A DNA stretch of 64,000 nt from Allotamlana fucoidanivorans (lineage in GTDB: Bacteria > Bacteroidota > Bacteroidia > Flavobacteriales > Flavobacteriaceae), in NCBI RefSeq assembly GCF_045788535.1, contig NZ_CP074074.1, positions 1,488,001 to 1,552,000 on the forward strand, read 5' to 3'. This document shows, one piece after another, positions 51,741-60,249 of the stretch (position 1 is its first letter; each line of letters begins with the position of its first letter). A program made the translations under genes and the position numbers. Below the pieces are notes generated by a model. It was not told where the DNA came from and searched no databases. It saw nothing but the letters and a program-made list of their open reading frames with translations.

Positions 51741-53470
51741 TAAATTAGCTTCATGTCTTTTAAAATCGTTTCAGCTTTAGCGTCTAATTGCGCTTCCACC
51801 TTATCGAAATTTTCTATTGAATTTAATGGGGTGTTTACACTAACGTAAAATTTAATTTTAGGCTCTGTGCCGCTTGGTCTTAATGCTACTTGTGACCCAT
51901 CTTCAGTATAATAAATAATTACATTTGATTTTGGAATATCAATGTCTGATACTTCGCCAGTAAGCCCGTTTTTAGCTACCGATAACTCATAATCTTCAAT
52001 GCGTACAACTTTTGAACCGTTGATTTCTGATAATGGATTCTCTCTGGCATCAACCATCATTTGTTTGATTTCTTCAGCACCTTCAATACCCTTTTTAGTT
52101 AGAGAAACTAGTTTTTCTTTATAACATCCCAGTTCTACATAAAGTTTTATGAGTTCGTTGTAGAAAGAGCTTCCTTTTGATTTGGCAATAGCCGCAATTT
52201 CACAGGCTAAAAGGGTTGAGGTTACCGCATCTTTGTCTCTCACAAAGTCGCCCACCATAAACCCGAAACTTTCTTCGCCACCACCAATAAAATCTAATTC
52301 AGGGAAATCGTGAATGAGTTTTGCAATCCATTTAAATCCTGTTAAAACAATCTTGCTGTCAACATGATAAGCCGCGGCAAGTTTTTTCAACATGGGCGTA
52401 GATACAATAGTTGATGCAATAAACTCTTTGCCTTTTATTTTATCTTCAGCTTTCCATTGTTTTAACAAGAAATCGGTCATCATAACCATGGTTTGATTTC
52501 CGTTAAGTAATTGCAATTCATTTTTGCCATTACGCACCGCAACACCTAACCTGTCGCAATCAGGGTCGGTCCCAATCACAATATCTGCATTTACCTTGTC
52601 AGCCAATTCTAAGGCCATTTTTAGGGCGGCAGGTTCTTCTGGATTTGGAGACGCCACAGTTGGGAAAGCCCCATCAGGCACTTCTTGCTCTTTTACAATA
52701 TGTGCGTTTTTGTACCCTGCACGCTTTAAAGTTTCAGGAACAGCGGTTATAGATGTACCGTGAAGTGAGGTAAACACAATAGTTAAATCATCTTTAGCTT
52801 CTTGTGTAGCGCCAACGCTTCCGTTAATTACTGAGGCATTTATAAAAACATCATCTACATCTTCACCAATATATGTTATAAGATCTTTGTTTGCGTCAAA
52901 TTTAATGTTAGAATACTCAACGGTATTTATTTCATTAATCACCCCTTTGTCATGTGGCGGCACTAGTTGCCCACCGTCTTGCCAATACACTTTATAACCG
53001 TTATATTCAGGTGGATTATGAGAGGCCGTTAATACAATACCACAATGACAATTTAGGTGTTTTACGGCAAATGATAATTCTGGTGTAGGCCTTAAGTCTT
53101 CAAATAAAAAAACTTCAATACCATTAGCAGAAAACACATCGGCAACGACTTTGGCTAAAGTTTTACTGTTATGTCTGCAATCATAAGCAATAACCGTTCT
53201 GGGTGTTTCGTTTGGAAACTGTTGGTGTAAATAGTTACTTAAACCCTGTGTACTTTTGCCTAGGGTGTATTTGTTAATCCTGTTTGTGCCAACGCCCATT
53301 ATGCCACGCATGCCTCCTGTTCCAAACTCTAAATCTTTGTAGAAGCTCTCTTGAATATCTTTCGGACTATTAGCGATGCTTTCTTTTATAGTGGTTTGGG
53401 TTTCTTCATCAAAAGTTGGAGTTAACCACGTGTTTATTCTTTCTAAAATTTTAGGTTCAATGTGTATCAT
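51740..53470 (-). CDS. phosphoglucomutase/phosphomannomutase
   Basis: A 576-residue cytoplasmic enzyme of the alpha-D-phosphohexomutase superfamily. The phosphoserine is S150 in VLTASHNPPEYNGYKVYW. The metal loop is GTDPDCDRLGVAV, the sugar loop GGGEESFGFM, and the phosphate-binding loop ALRPSGTEPKIKFYV. The length matches the PgcA-type group of phosphoglucomutase/phosphomannomutases. It interconverts hexose-1- and -6-phosphates for cell-envelope sugars and glycolysis. Confidence 0.93.
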   Translation of the reverse strand: MIHIEPKILERINTWLTPTFDEETQTTIKESIANSPKDIQESFYKDLEFGTGGMRGIMGVGTNRINKYTLGKSTQGLSNYLHQQFPNETPRTVIAYDCRHNSKTLAKVVADVFSANGIEVFLFEDLRPTPELSFAVKHLNCHCGIVLTASHNPPEYNGYKVYWQDGGQLVPPHDKGVINEINTVEYSNIKFDANKDLITYIGEDVDDVFINASVINGSVGATQEAKDDLTIVFTSLHGTSITAVPETLKRAGYKNAHIVKEQEVPDGAFPTVASPNPEEPAALKMALELADKVNADIVIGTDPDCDRLGVAVRNGKNELQLLNGNQTMVMMTDFLLKQWKAEDKIKGKEFIASTIVSTPMLKKLAAAYHVDSKIVLTGFKWIAKLIHDFPELDFIGGGEESFGFMVGDFVRDKDAVTSTLLACEIAAIAKSKGSSFYNELIKLYVELGCYKEKLVSLTKKGIEGAEEIKQMMVDARENPLSEINGSKVVRIEDYELSVAKNGLTGEVSDIDIPKSNVIIYYTEDGSQVALRPSGTEPKIKFYVSVNTPLNSIENFDKVEAQLDAKAETILKDMKLI

Positions 53471-53589
53471 AATGCTAAAAAAAAATGGATAACAAAAGTA
53501 AGCAATTCGTTCATTTTTCGCGGAATAAATCTTGAAAACCTTCGAAATCGTTATAGCTTACCAAGTTTGATTTTTTGTATTACTTCTGT

Positions 53590-54540
53590 TTATTTTAAAT
53601 TCAATGTTTGTTTGATAAAATATCGTTGTTTGTCAGGTCGGTTTCTTAAAATGAGCTCCCCTAAAAATCCGGCAACAAAAAACTGGGTGCCAATAATCAT
53701 AGTTGCCAGTGCGATATAAAATTGAGGACGTTGGGTGATGAGCCTTCCAAACGGATTAAAATAAAGTTTATCTATGCCCAAATAAGCTGAGAAAGCAAAG
53801 CCAATGGTAAACATTATAACGCCTAAGGCTCCAAATAAATGCATAGGTCTACGGGCAAAACGAGACAAGAACCAAATGGTTATTAAATCTAAAAAACCAT
53901 GGATAAAACGGTCTATACCAAACTTAGTTTCGCCGTATTTTCTAGCTTGATGCTGAACCACTTTTTCCCCAATATTTGTAAAACCAGCATTTTTTGAAAG
54001 TACCGGAATATAGCGATGCATTTCACCATTAACATCAATATTTTTTACAACATCAATGTTGTATGCTTTTAGCCCGCAATTAAAGTCATGAAGTTTGACG
54101 CCTGATGTTTTTCTGGCAGCCCAATTAAAAAGTTTAGATGGTAAATTTTTAGCAATAACAGAATCATAGCGCTTTTTTTTCCAGCCCGAAACTAAATCGA
54201 ATCCTTCCTGTTTAATCATTTGGTATAATTCAGGAATCTCATCTGGGCTATCTTGAAGATCGGCATCCATGGTAATAATCACATCGCCTTGCGCTTCATC
54301 AAACCCTGCATGAAGGGCTTGAGATTTTCCAAAGTTTTTTAAAAAACGAATGCCCTTTACGTTTGGGTCTTTTGCTGATAATTGGGTGATGGTATCCCAT
54401 GATTTATCGGTGCTACCATCATCAATAAAAAGAATTTCATATGAAAAATGATTGGATTTCATAACGCGCACAATCCAATCATGAAGTTCTGTTAATGAGT
54501 CTTGTTCGTTTAGTAGTGGTATAACTACAGATAGGTCCAT
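53590..54540 (-). CDS. DPM1/ArnC-like polyprenol-phosphate glycosyltransferase
   Basis: A 316-residue protein. The GT2 domain starts MDLSVVIPLLNEQDSLTELH and includes IDDGSTDKSW, MDADLQDSPDEIPELYQMI and RKYGETKFG. Two membrane helices at the end (MHLFGALGVIMFTIGFAFSA and TMIIGTQFFVAGFLGELIL) follow. It should transfer a sugar from a nucleotide donor to undecaprenyl phosphate at the inner membrane. It is separated by 41 bases from the DUF4199 gene on the same strand, so the two could be one operon. Confidence 0.9.
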   Translation of the reverse strand: MDLSVVIPLLNEQDSLTELHDWIVRVMKSNHFSYEILFIDDGSTDKSWDTITQLSAKDPNVKGIRFLKNFGKSQALHAGFDEAQGDVIITMDADLQDSPDEIPELYQMIKQEGFDLVSGWKKKRYDSVIAKNLPSKLFNWAARKTSGVKLHDFNCGLKAYNIDVVKNIDVNGEMHRYIPVLSKNAGFTNIGEKVVQHQARKYGETKFGIDRFIHGFLDLITIWFLSRFARRPMHLFGALGVIMFTIGFAFSAYLGIDKLYFNPFGRLITQRPQFYIALATMIIGTQFFVAGFLGELILRNRPDKQRYFIKQTLNLK

Positions 54541-54580
54541 TTAGTATTTTGTCAAAAAATAATATCCAAAAATACTGAAT

Positions 54581-55111
54581 TTATTCGGCGTCGGGGTTAC
54601 TTTTTTTCATTGCAGCTGCTACAATTAATCCTATAATACTGAAAAATACTAAATAACCAGCTAAACCTTTTGCGATATTACCTAGCGCATATTGATTTTG
54701 AGATTCAATTTGTTTAACAGCTTCATCTATTTTATCTGATGGACTGTTAAAGCCTTCCATCATTTCAACCGTAGTTTCAATGGTTTTTTCTTTTAAAATC
54801 TCGGCTGCTTCGGTATCAATTATATTAAATAGTAGATAAGAGACAAATGTGCTGATTAAAAGCCCTATTAAAACGGTAATAAAATAAGCTGTAAAAGCTT
54901 TTTTAAAAGATGCAAAACCATTTTGGGCCTGTTTTACTTTAGCGACTGAAACAATGCCTAAAACAATAATAGCAATTAAAATGAAGATGCCAATCCACAT
55001 ATTCGTGAGCAATTCAATGTTTATGGCATATGATAAAACGGTGATTAGAGCCAGTAAAATGCCAAGATAAAGCCCGTAATTGGTTGCAATTGACTTTAAA
55101 GATTTTTCCAT
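54581..55111 (-). CDS. DUF4199 family membrane protein
   Basis: A 176-residue protein with four hydrophobic helices: the first pair at about 10-50, the third in the segment FKKAFTAYFITVLIGLLIST and the last in GYLVFFSIIGLIVAAAMKK. These match DUF4199, a Bacteroidota membrane family often found beside a glycosyltransferase gene, as here. The function is unknown. It is divergent from rpmE2. Confidence 0.85.
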   Translation of the reverse strand: MEKSLKSIATNYGLYLGILLALITVLSYAINIELLTNMWIGIFILIAIIVLGIVSVAKVKQAQNGFASFKKAFTAYFITVLIGLLISTFVSYLLFNIIDTEAAEILKEKTIETTVEMMEGFNSPSDKIDEAVKQIESQNQYALGNIAKGLAGYLVFFSIIGLIVAAAMKKSNPDAE

Positions 55112-55202
55112 AATAAAACAATTAATTTGTTGGTTGCCTAGTTAGTATTCAAAGATATGAAAACGTTACAATTAGAATTAAAATAAAAAAAATTAAAAAC
55201 TA

Positions 55203-55232
55203 TTGTGCATTTGTAAAAAAAGCTTAAATTTG
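55203..55232 (+). promoter_or_regulatory. rpmE2 promoter
   Basis: TTG at 55203-55205, 19 bases, then TAAATTTG at 55225-55232, an excellent match to TTG-N19-TAnnTTTG. Transcription should start near 55238, about 30 bases before the L31 ATG. Confidence 0.75.
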
Positions 55233-55269
55233 CACTTCCAAAATTGAAAAGAATAAAAAGCATTTAGCG

Positions 55270-55521
55270 ATGAGAAAAGGTATACATCCAGAAAATTATA
55301 GAGTAGTGGCATTTAAAGATATGTCAAATGATGACGTGTTTTTAACTAAATCTACTGCTGATACTAATGAAACTATTGAGGTTGATGGTGTTGAGTATCC
55401 ATTAGTTAAAATGGAGATTTCTAGAACATCTCATCCATATTATACTGGTAAATCTAAATTAGTTGATACAGCTGGTAGAATTGATAAATTCAAAACTAAA
55501 TACGCTAAATTTAAGAAATAA
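55270..55521 (+). CDS. rpmE2: 50S ribosomal protein L31 type B
   Basis: An 83-residue ribosomal protein. It begins MRKGIHPENYRVVAFKDMSN, and the later segments EISRTSHPYYTGKSKLVDTA and GRIDKFKTKYAKFKK are those of L31. The zinc-binding cysteines of the classic form are absent, so this is the type B (zinc-independent) paralogue. It has its own promoter and a strong terminator, so it is monocistronic. Confidence 0.97.
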   Translation: MRKGIHPENYRVVAFKDMSNDDVFLTKSTADTNETIEVDGVEYPLVKMEISRTSHPYYTGKSKLVDTAGRIDKFKTKYAKFKK

Positions 55522-55543
55522 ATATAGCGCAAATAATATTTTT

Positions 55544-55575
55544 AAAAAGCCTTTCTTCAAAAGAAAGGCTTTTTT
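55544..55575. terminator. rpmE2 terminator
   Basis: AAAAAGCCTTTCTT pairs with AAGAAAGGCTTTTT around a three-base loop, followed by more Ts, 22 bases after the L31 stop. Confidence 0.88.
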
Positions 55576-55620
55576 ATTTTTACATCGCTATTAATTCAAT
55601 ACCAACTAACGCTATTTATT

Positions 55621-56796
55621 ATGAACTACATTCTCTTTGATGGTCCTGCAAGAAACAGTTTGTTGCCTTTTACTTATACAAGACCTGTTGCTGATATTCG
55701 TGTGGGTATCATGACTATTAGGGAAAAATGGGAGTCTTATTTAGATTATACTACCACTACGGTAACAGAAGAATATCTATCAGATAAATTCCCTATGGTA
55801 GAGATGGAGGAAAATATCATGATTAATGCCTCTTATTTGCCAAACTTTGAGTTGGTAGAAATGATAAAAGACCTAAAGGAGAATCAAGCTATTTTTAAGG
55901 ACGAGAATGTTGTCGCTTTTTTTACGAAAGAAGCTCAGGAAGATATTGATTTTGAGGCTTACGAAGCTATTGAATTTCATGAAGATGTTATTGAAATTAA
56001 TAATACCTGGGATATTTTTTCAAAAAATGGTGAAGCCTTGGTTGACGATTTTAATTTTTTAACACAAGGTAGACGTTCGCAACCTATGCCGTCTAGCAAT
56101 AACGTTATAGCTTCCGAAAATGTGTTTATTGAAGAAGGCGCGAAACTTGAATTTGTAACACTTAATGCAAGTAAAGGTCCTATTTATATAGGAAGAAACA
56201 CTGAAATTATGGAAGGTTCCATCATTCGTGGCCCCTTTGCACTTTGTGAAGGCGCTATTGTTAAAATGGGCGCTAAAATTTATGGCCCTACTACTGTAGG
56301 ACCTTTTAGTAAAGTAGGCGGTGAAATTAATAATGCTGTGTTGTTTGGGTATTCAAATAAAGGTCATGATGGATTTTTGGGGAATTCTGTATTAGGTGAA
56401 TGGTGTAATCTTGGCGCTGATACAAATACCTCTAATTTGAAGAACAATTATGCCGAGGTGCGTCTTTGGGATTATGAAACGGAGCGTTTTGCACGAACAG
56501 GGTTGCAATTTTGCGGACTTATGATGGGAGATCATAGCAAATGTGGTATCAATACCATGTTTAACACGGGAACCGTTGTGGGGGTTAGTGCAAATATTTT
56601 TGGAAGCGGATTTCCAAGAAACTTTATCCCTAGTTTTAGTTGGGGCGGTAGTGGCGGATTTACCACATTTTTAACCAAGAAAGCTTTTGAAGTTGCCGAA
56701 GTGGTCATGTCTAGACGTCATCTTGAGTTTTCAGATCAAGATAAAGCCATTTTAGAGCATGTCTTTGAAGAAACAAAAAAATACCGCAGAGACTAG
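55621..56796 (+). CDS. GlmU-family sugar nucleotidyltransferase-like protein
   Basis: A 391-residue protein. The N-terminal 145 residues start MNYILFDGPARNSLLPFTYT, where the pattern DGPARNxLLPxTxTRPxxxxR is a degenerate nucleotidyltransferase opening. The rest is a left-handed beta-helix with hexapeptide repeats (for example GPIYIGRNTEIMEGSIIRGP and GAKIYGPTTVGPFSKVGGEI). Bacteroidota carry this as a GlmU-related protein of unproven reaction; it probably acts in nucleotide-sugar synthesis. It is monocistronic and follows the L31 terminator. Confidence 0.85.
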   Translation: MNYILFDGPARNSLLPFTYTRPVADIRVGIMTIREKWESYLDYTTTTVTEEYLSDKFPMVEMEENIMINASYLPNFELVEMIKDLKENQAIFKDENVVAFFTKEAQEDIDFEAYEAIEFHEDVIEINNTWDIFSKNGEALVDDFNFLTQGRRSQPMPSSNNVIASENVFIEEGAKLEFVTLNASKGPIYIGRNTEIMEGSIIRGPFALCEGAIVKMGAKIYGPTTVGPFSKVGGEINNAVLFGYSNKGHDGFLGNSVLGEWCNLGADTNTSNLKNNYAEVRLWDYETERFARTGLQFCGLMMGDHSKCGINTMFNTGTVVGVSANIFGSGFPRNFIPSFSWGGSGGFTTFLTKKAFEVAEVVMSRRHLEFSDQDKAILEHVFEETKKYRRD

Positions 56797-56818
56797 ACTA
56801 ATCTTTATATCATATGAA

Positions 56819-57250
56819 TCAGGTTGAAGTGTCTGCAATGATTTTCCATTCCCCATTTATTTTTTTGAAGACCAGCATGAAAATGCCATCTGCGTTTCCA
56901 ATCTCGCGTTTAATATGATATTCTCCCAAAACAAAATAGGCGCCGTCGTTAATCTTTGAGACATCATTGATTCTAAAACTTAATTTTCCAGTGTGCTCTT
57001 CACTGGGATATGCTTTTTGGTAGCGTTCTAAGGTGTTTTTCCAGCCATAGGTTACACCACTTTGACTATAAAATTTTAGTGAATCGCTTTTCCAATAGCC
57101 TTCCATATAGGTTTCTAAGTCGTTATTTGACCAAGCTATACGTTGTTTTTTCAAAACTTTGTTTATGGCTTTTATGTCGGCTTCTTCAGAACTTTGAGCA
57201 TAATTTAGGGAGGCTAAAAGGAGGCAAATTATTAGAGCATGTTTTTTCAT
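56819..57250 (-). CDS. exported SnoaL/DUF4440-like protein
   Basis: A 143-residue secreted protein; the signal MKKHALIICLLLASLNYAQS is cleaved near residue 18-19. The mature domain (ADIKAINKVLKKQRIAWSND, then YMEGYWKSDSLKFYSQSGVT and GIFMLVFKKINGEWKIIADT) is the NTF2-like cone fold of DUF4440. Such proteins may be enzymes or binding modules, and no catalytic residues can be named. It converges with the GlmU-like gene. Confidence 0.85.
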   Translation of the reverse strand: MKKHALIICLLLASLNYAQSSEEADIKAINKVLKKQRIAWSNNDLETYMEGYWKSDSLKFYSQSGVTYGWKNTLERYQKAYPSEEHTGKLSFRINDVSKINDGAYFVLGEYHIKREIGNADGIFMLVFKKINGEWKIIADTST

Positions 57251-57323
57251 AATAAATGCAGGTATTTAATAGGTCATGGTTTTAGTTCTAGTAAATGTAG
57301 TAAAAACTATGTTTTAATTGCAA

Positions 57324-57335
57324 TTCATCGATGAA
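57324..57335. promoter_or_regulatory. perfect palindrome TTCATCGATGAA
   Basis: A 12-bp perfect inverted repeat with an ATCGAT core, in the divergent space between the DUF4440-like and STAS-like genes, about 145 bases before the latter. It matches the ATCGAT boxes at 29913-29946 and 49726-49757. Confidence 0.45.
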
Positions 57336-57480
57336 ATCCAGTTTAATATTTCGTTGGTCTGATGTTGCAATAGATTAATCGAAAAAAATGATTATTGTTT
57401 TATTTATTTTATACTTTAGTGAAAGTCAGAATGATGAACTCCCTAAAACTTCATTTATTTAACCTTTAAAATACATTGTT

Positions 57481-57759
57481 ATGAATTTAAAAATTACTAA
57501 TTGTAATAACTACTTTAAAGTTAAGGGTATACTTGACAAAGAAAGTGTTTCGTTATTTAACAGCGAATTTGAAAACATTTTTGAAAGAACCAATGCGATA
57601 ACTATTAGTGTGCAATATGTTGAAAGTATGGATAAATATGGTGTAAACGCTATTGCTAAGTTATATGAGGAGGCTACACGTAAGAACAAAAGCTTATCTA
57701 TAGTGGGTTACGGCTGTAAGGAGTTGTACCAACACTTTAATACCAATACGGCTGCATAA
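57481..57759 (+). CDS. STAS-like domain protein
   Basis: A 92-residue cytoplasmic protein. The order of strands and helices (NYFKVKGILDKESVSLFNSE, AITISVQYVESMDKYGVNAI, KNKSLSIVGYGCKELYQHF) fits a STAS fold as in anti-sigma-factor antagonists. The segment before helix 2, where SpoIIAA-like proteins have a phosphorylatable D-S-S-G, reads ESMDKYG here, so regulation by phosphorylation is doubtful. No partner kinase lies nearby. It ends ten bases before the converging DUF4407 gene stop. Confidence 0.65.
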   Translation: MNLKITNCNNYFKVKGILDKESVSLFNSEFENIFERTNAITISVQYVESMDKYGVNAIAKLYEEATRKNKSLSIVGYGCKELYQHFNTNTAA

Positions 57760-57768
57760 TAGCTTGTA

Positions 57769-58869
57769 TTATAGAGCATTTTTTTGTTGATTGTAAAACG
57801 CATCGGCTTGTAGTTGCATGATGACTTGTGACTTTTTGTGTTTGTAAGCATAAAGGGTGGCATCATGCTCAATATCTTGATAGATTTTGTCATTCATGGC
57901 ATGATTTGTTTTTAGCATAAGATTGCGTTGATAAATGTTTTGTTTTACATGGGTTTTTATGGCTGTTTCCGCATCTTCTAATTTTAAATCATAGGCACTT
58001 TTTGGGCTGAGAAGTTTAGCAAGAATGGGTGCTGTTTCAATGGTTAAAAATAGCAGGAAAATAAAAAACGAAGGGAGCCAAGGGAGTTGATTTAAAGCGC
58101 TGATGCGAGCCATTAAGCCGTCAAAATTATCTATAACAGGTTGTGTGTTTTTTAGTTGTTGTTTAAAAGCATCTTCTAAGTTAGAAATTTGCGATTCAAT
58201 GTCTGAAATTTTTAGATGGTTCTTAGCTTTTAATTGATTAAGCTCGGCTAAAAGCGCGTCATGCTTATCACGTTTTTCTTGGTAAACAGGGCCTTTTCCT
58301 AAACGTTTGGTTCCTGCGGTGCCTTCTGCTTCGGCAATATAAGTGTTGTATAGGTTGTTTACTACAGTTTCTTTTTCACTAATCTCTTGATTTAGTGTGA
58401 CAATCTTGTTTTTCAAATCGTTAATGTCAGGCGAATATTGTGTTGCGATTTGCTGTTTATTTGCCAGTGTGAGTGTATGCTGTTTTTCTAGTAAAACCTG
58501 ATTGATTTCTTTTTCAAAAATTTTCAATTCTAGAGGTTTTGATATGGTTACAGCTATAATGATAGCTAATACTATTCTGGGAGAAGCTTGGATACATTCA
58601 ACAGAAAAGCGTTCAGACTTTTTTAATGTAGAAACAATATAACGATCTAGATTAAAGATTAATAGGCTCCAAATGAGTCCAAAAAACATAGAGGGAAGTA
58701 TAGTGTTAAACACGGTGTTAAGGGCATAGCTAGCGGCAATGCAAGCCATTATTGCGGTAAAAAATACGGTAGCTCCTATACCTGCATATTTGTTTTGCTC
58801 ACCTTTAGAGCAGTGTTCCAATATATCGGTGTCAGCCCCAGAGCAAATGATGAAGAATTGCTTTAACAT
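57769..58869 (-). CDS. DUF4407 family membrane protein
   Basis: A 366-residue protein with four membrane helices in two pairs, at about 30-70 and 85-105 on the N-terminal side and 265-285 near the C-terminal side. Between them is a long coiled-coil (residues about 120-245, including NKQQIATQYSPDINDLKNKI and ELNQLKAKNHLKISDIESQI). The pattern FGLIWSLLIFNLDRYIV is the DUF4407 signature. The function is unknown. A CRP/FNR-type palindrome lies about 95-110 bases upstream of its start. Confidence 0.88.
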   Translation of the reverse strand: MLKQFFIICSGADTDILEHCSKGEQNKYAGIGATVFFTAIMACIAASYALNTVFNTILPSMFFGLIWSLLIFNLDRYIVSTLKKSERFSVECIQASPRIVLAIIIAVTISKPLELKIFEKEINQVLLEKQHTLTLANKQQIATQYSPDINDLKNKIVTLNQEISEKETVVNNLYNTYIAEAEGTAGTKRLGKGPVYQEKRDKHDALLAELNQLKAKNHLKISDIESQISNLEDAFKQQLKNTQPVIDNFDGLMARISALNQLPWLPSFFIFLLFLTIETAPILAKLLSPKSAYDLKLEDAETAIKTHVKQNIYQRNLMLKTNHAMNDKIYQDIEHDATLYAYKHKKSQVIMQLQADAFYNQQKNAL

Positions 58870-58962
58870 GATTTGTGATTTTGATTGATGAACTATTAGA
58901 ACGCAAATAGCACGGAATTGTTACATAATTTGCTGTTTAATTGTTTAGATATCATGTTTTTG

Positions 58963-58978
58963 TGTAACCAATGTTACG
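58963..58978. promoter_or_regulatory. CRP/FNR-type palindrome TGTAACCAATGTTACG
   Basis: TGTAAC-CAAT-GTTACG is an inverted repeat with one mismatched end base. It has the same TGTAAC-N4-GTTAC layout as 7646-7661. It lies upstream of the DUF4407 gene on the minus strand, and facing the 3' end of the EamA gene on the other side. Confidence 0.45.
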
Positions 58979-59093
58979 GTGTAAATTTTTAATTTTAAGT
59001 AGCTTTATGGCAATTACGTTTTTTAAAAGAGGGATGTACGCATAACGTCATTACCTTGAAAAAATGATATAGTTGGTTTTGGTTTGATTATAT

Positions 59094-59127
59094 ATAAGTC
59101 AGATTTAAGTTTTTAAATCTGGCTTAT
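59094..59127. terminator. 15-bp hairpin at the end of the EamA gene
   Basis: ATAAGTCAGATTTAA pairs with TTAAATCTGGCTTAT over 15 positions (one G-T pair) around a GTTT loop. It overlaps the stop codon of the EamA permease gene at 59124-59126. The T content after it is only moderate on both strands, so it may be a weak terminator or a processing hairpin. Confidence 0.5.
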
Positions 59128-59984
59128 TTGTTTCTAGATCTTACACTCTCAATGACTACGGTAAGTAAAATAAGTGTTCCGCCAATAAATGTGTTGGTAG
59201 TAGGCATTTCATTAAGAAATAAAAAGGCAATGATGATACCAAAAATAGGTTGTGTGCTACCAATAATACTTGCGGTACTCACAGAAAAGTGCTTTAAACT
59301 GGTAATGAATAACGAGTGGCCAATGGCTGTGGTAATCAAAGCTAAAGTAATAATATAAGGGTATTGCGTAATTATATTACTGCTGTTTAAGAAAAACATG
59401 ACGGGCAGTAACAATATCGCTACTATTAAGGCTTGCTGGGTCATAAGTACTGTACCGTTATAGTTATGTACATGCCGTTTTAAAATTAGGTTGCGCAGGG
59501 CGTAGCATAGCGCTGAGAAAATTCCGAATAAAATACCTTTTAAATGGGTGTTCTCAAAATTAAACTGTGGGGCTAGAATATAAATGCCTAAAAGTACTAC
59601 TAGCGCTAAAAAAACATGAATTGGGTTTAGTTTAGATTTTGTAAAAAAGGGTTCTAGTAAAGCGGTAATTACGGGGAAGGTAAACATAGATAGCATGCCC
59701 AATGCAACGTTTGAAAACTTTAAAGCATAGAAATAGGTTACCCAATGCGCTCCTAAAAAAATAGCGCCCAATAGTATAGAGGGTAGGTCTTTTGGTGATT
59801 TTATTTTAATGCTATAGTTTTTGTATTTGCAGAAAATGAGTAAAAACAATCCGCCCAATGCACTGCGCCACCAAATAATGACAGGTGCAGGTAGATCAAT
59901 AAATTTACCTAAAGCGCCGGAGGTGCTAATAAAAATAGTAGCTAGGGTAAGTAATAATAATTGACTGCTATGTTGATTTTTCAT
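59124..59984 (-). CDS. EamA/DMT-superfamily permease
   Basis: A 286-residue inner-membrane protein with ten hydrophobic helices in two homologous halves. The motif PAPVIIWWRSALGGLFLLIF in the first half and GTQPIFGIIIAFLFLNEMPT-like sequence in the second are typical of the drug/metabolite transporter EamA family. The substrate is unknown; amino acids or nucleosides are typical for the family. It is divergent from the exported tandem-repeat gene at 60250. Confidence 0.9.
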   Translation of the reverse strand: MKNQHSSQLLLLTLATIFISTSGALGKFIDLPAPVIIWWRSALGGLFLLIFCKYKNYSIKIKSPKDLPSILLGAIFLGAHWVTYFYALKFSNVALGMLSMFTFPVITALLEPFFTKSKLNPIHVFLALVVLLGIYILAPQFNFENTHLKGILFGIFSALCYALRNLILKRHVHNYNGTVLMTQQALIVAILLLPVMFFLNSSNIITQYPYIITLALITTAIGHSLFITSLKHFSVSTASIIGSTQPIFGIIIAFLFLNEMPTTNTFIGGTLILLTVVIESVRSRNK

Positions 59985-60035
59985 ATTGAATACAAAGAAA
60001 AGATATTTATTGATTTGGTTTGTGTTTTTATCATT

Positions 60036-60076
60036 CTACCTTAGTAAGGTAGGGTTAATATGCTTTAACAGCATAT
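60036..60076. promoter_or_regulatory. two adjacent perfect inverted repeats
   Basis: CTACCTTA-G-TAAGGTAG (60036-60052) and ATATGCT-TTAAC-AGCATAT (60058-60076) are both perfect and lie five bases apart, between the divergent EamA and exported tandem-repeat genes. They may be operators or transcript hairpins; no T-tract follows, which disfavours terminators. Confidence 0.45.
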
Positions 60077-60249
60077 TTTATAGGATATCAAATATGTTTT
60101 ATGTAAATTTAAATGAATTTCATTAGTTGCATCTTCAATACTACCCCTAATAATTATTTAGAGCAACTATCATACTATCCTGTGTTTAATTAAGCAAATT
60201 GGGTTGGTAGAATTTTAAAATAAATTATTAACCAATTAATTAAATCAAT

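Noticed and set aside
52524..52763. Open frame of 79 codons on the plus strand inside the phosphoglucomutase gene
   Set aside because: It is antisense to a well-supported gene, has no start or family support, and reflects its codon pattern.
59010..59051. 12-codon frame starting ATGGCAATTACG before the EamA end
   Set aside because: Too short and without a ribosome-binding or conservation signal; base composition equals the intergenic background.
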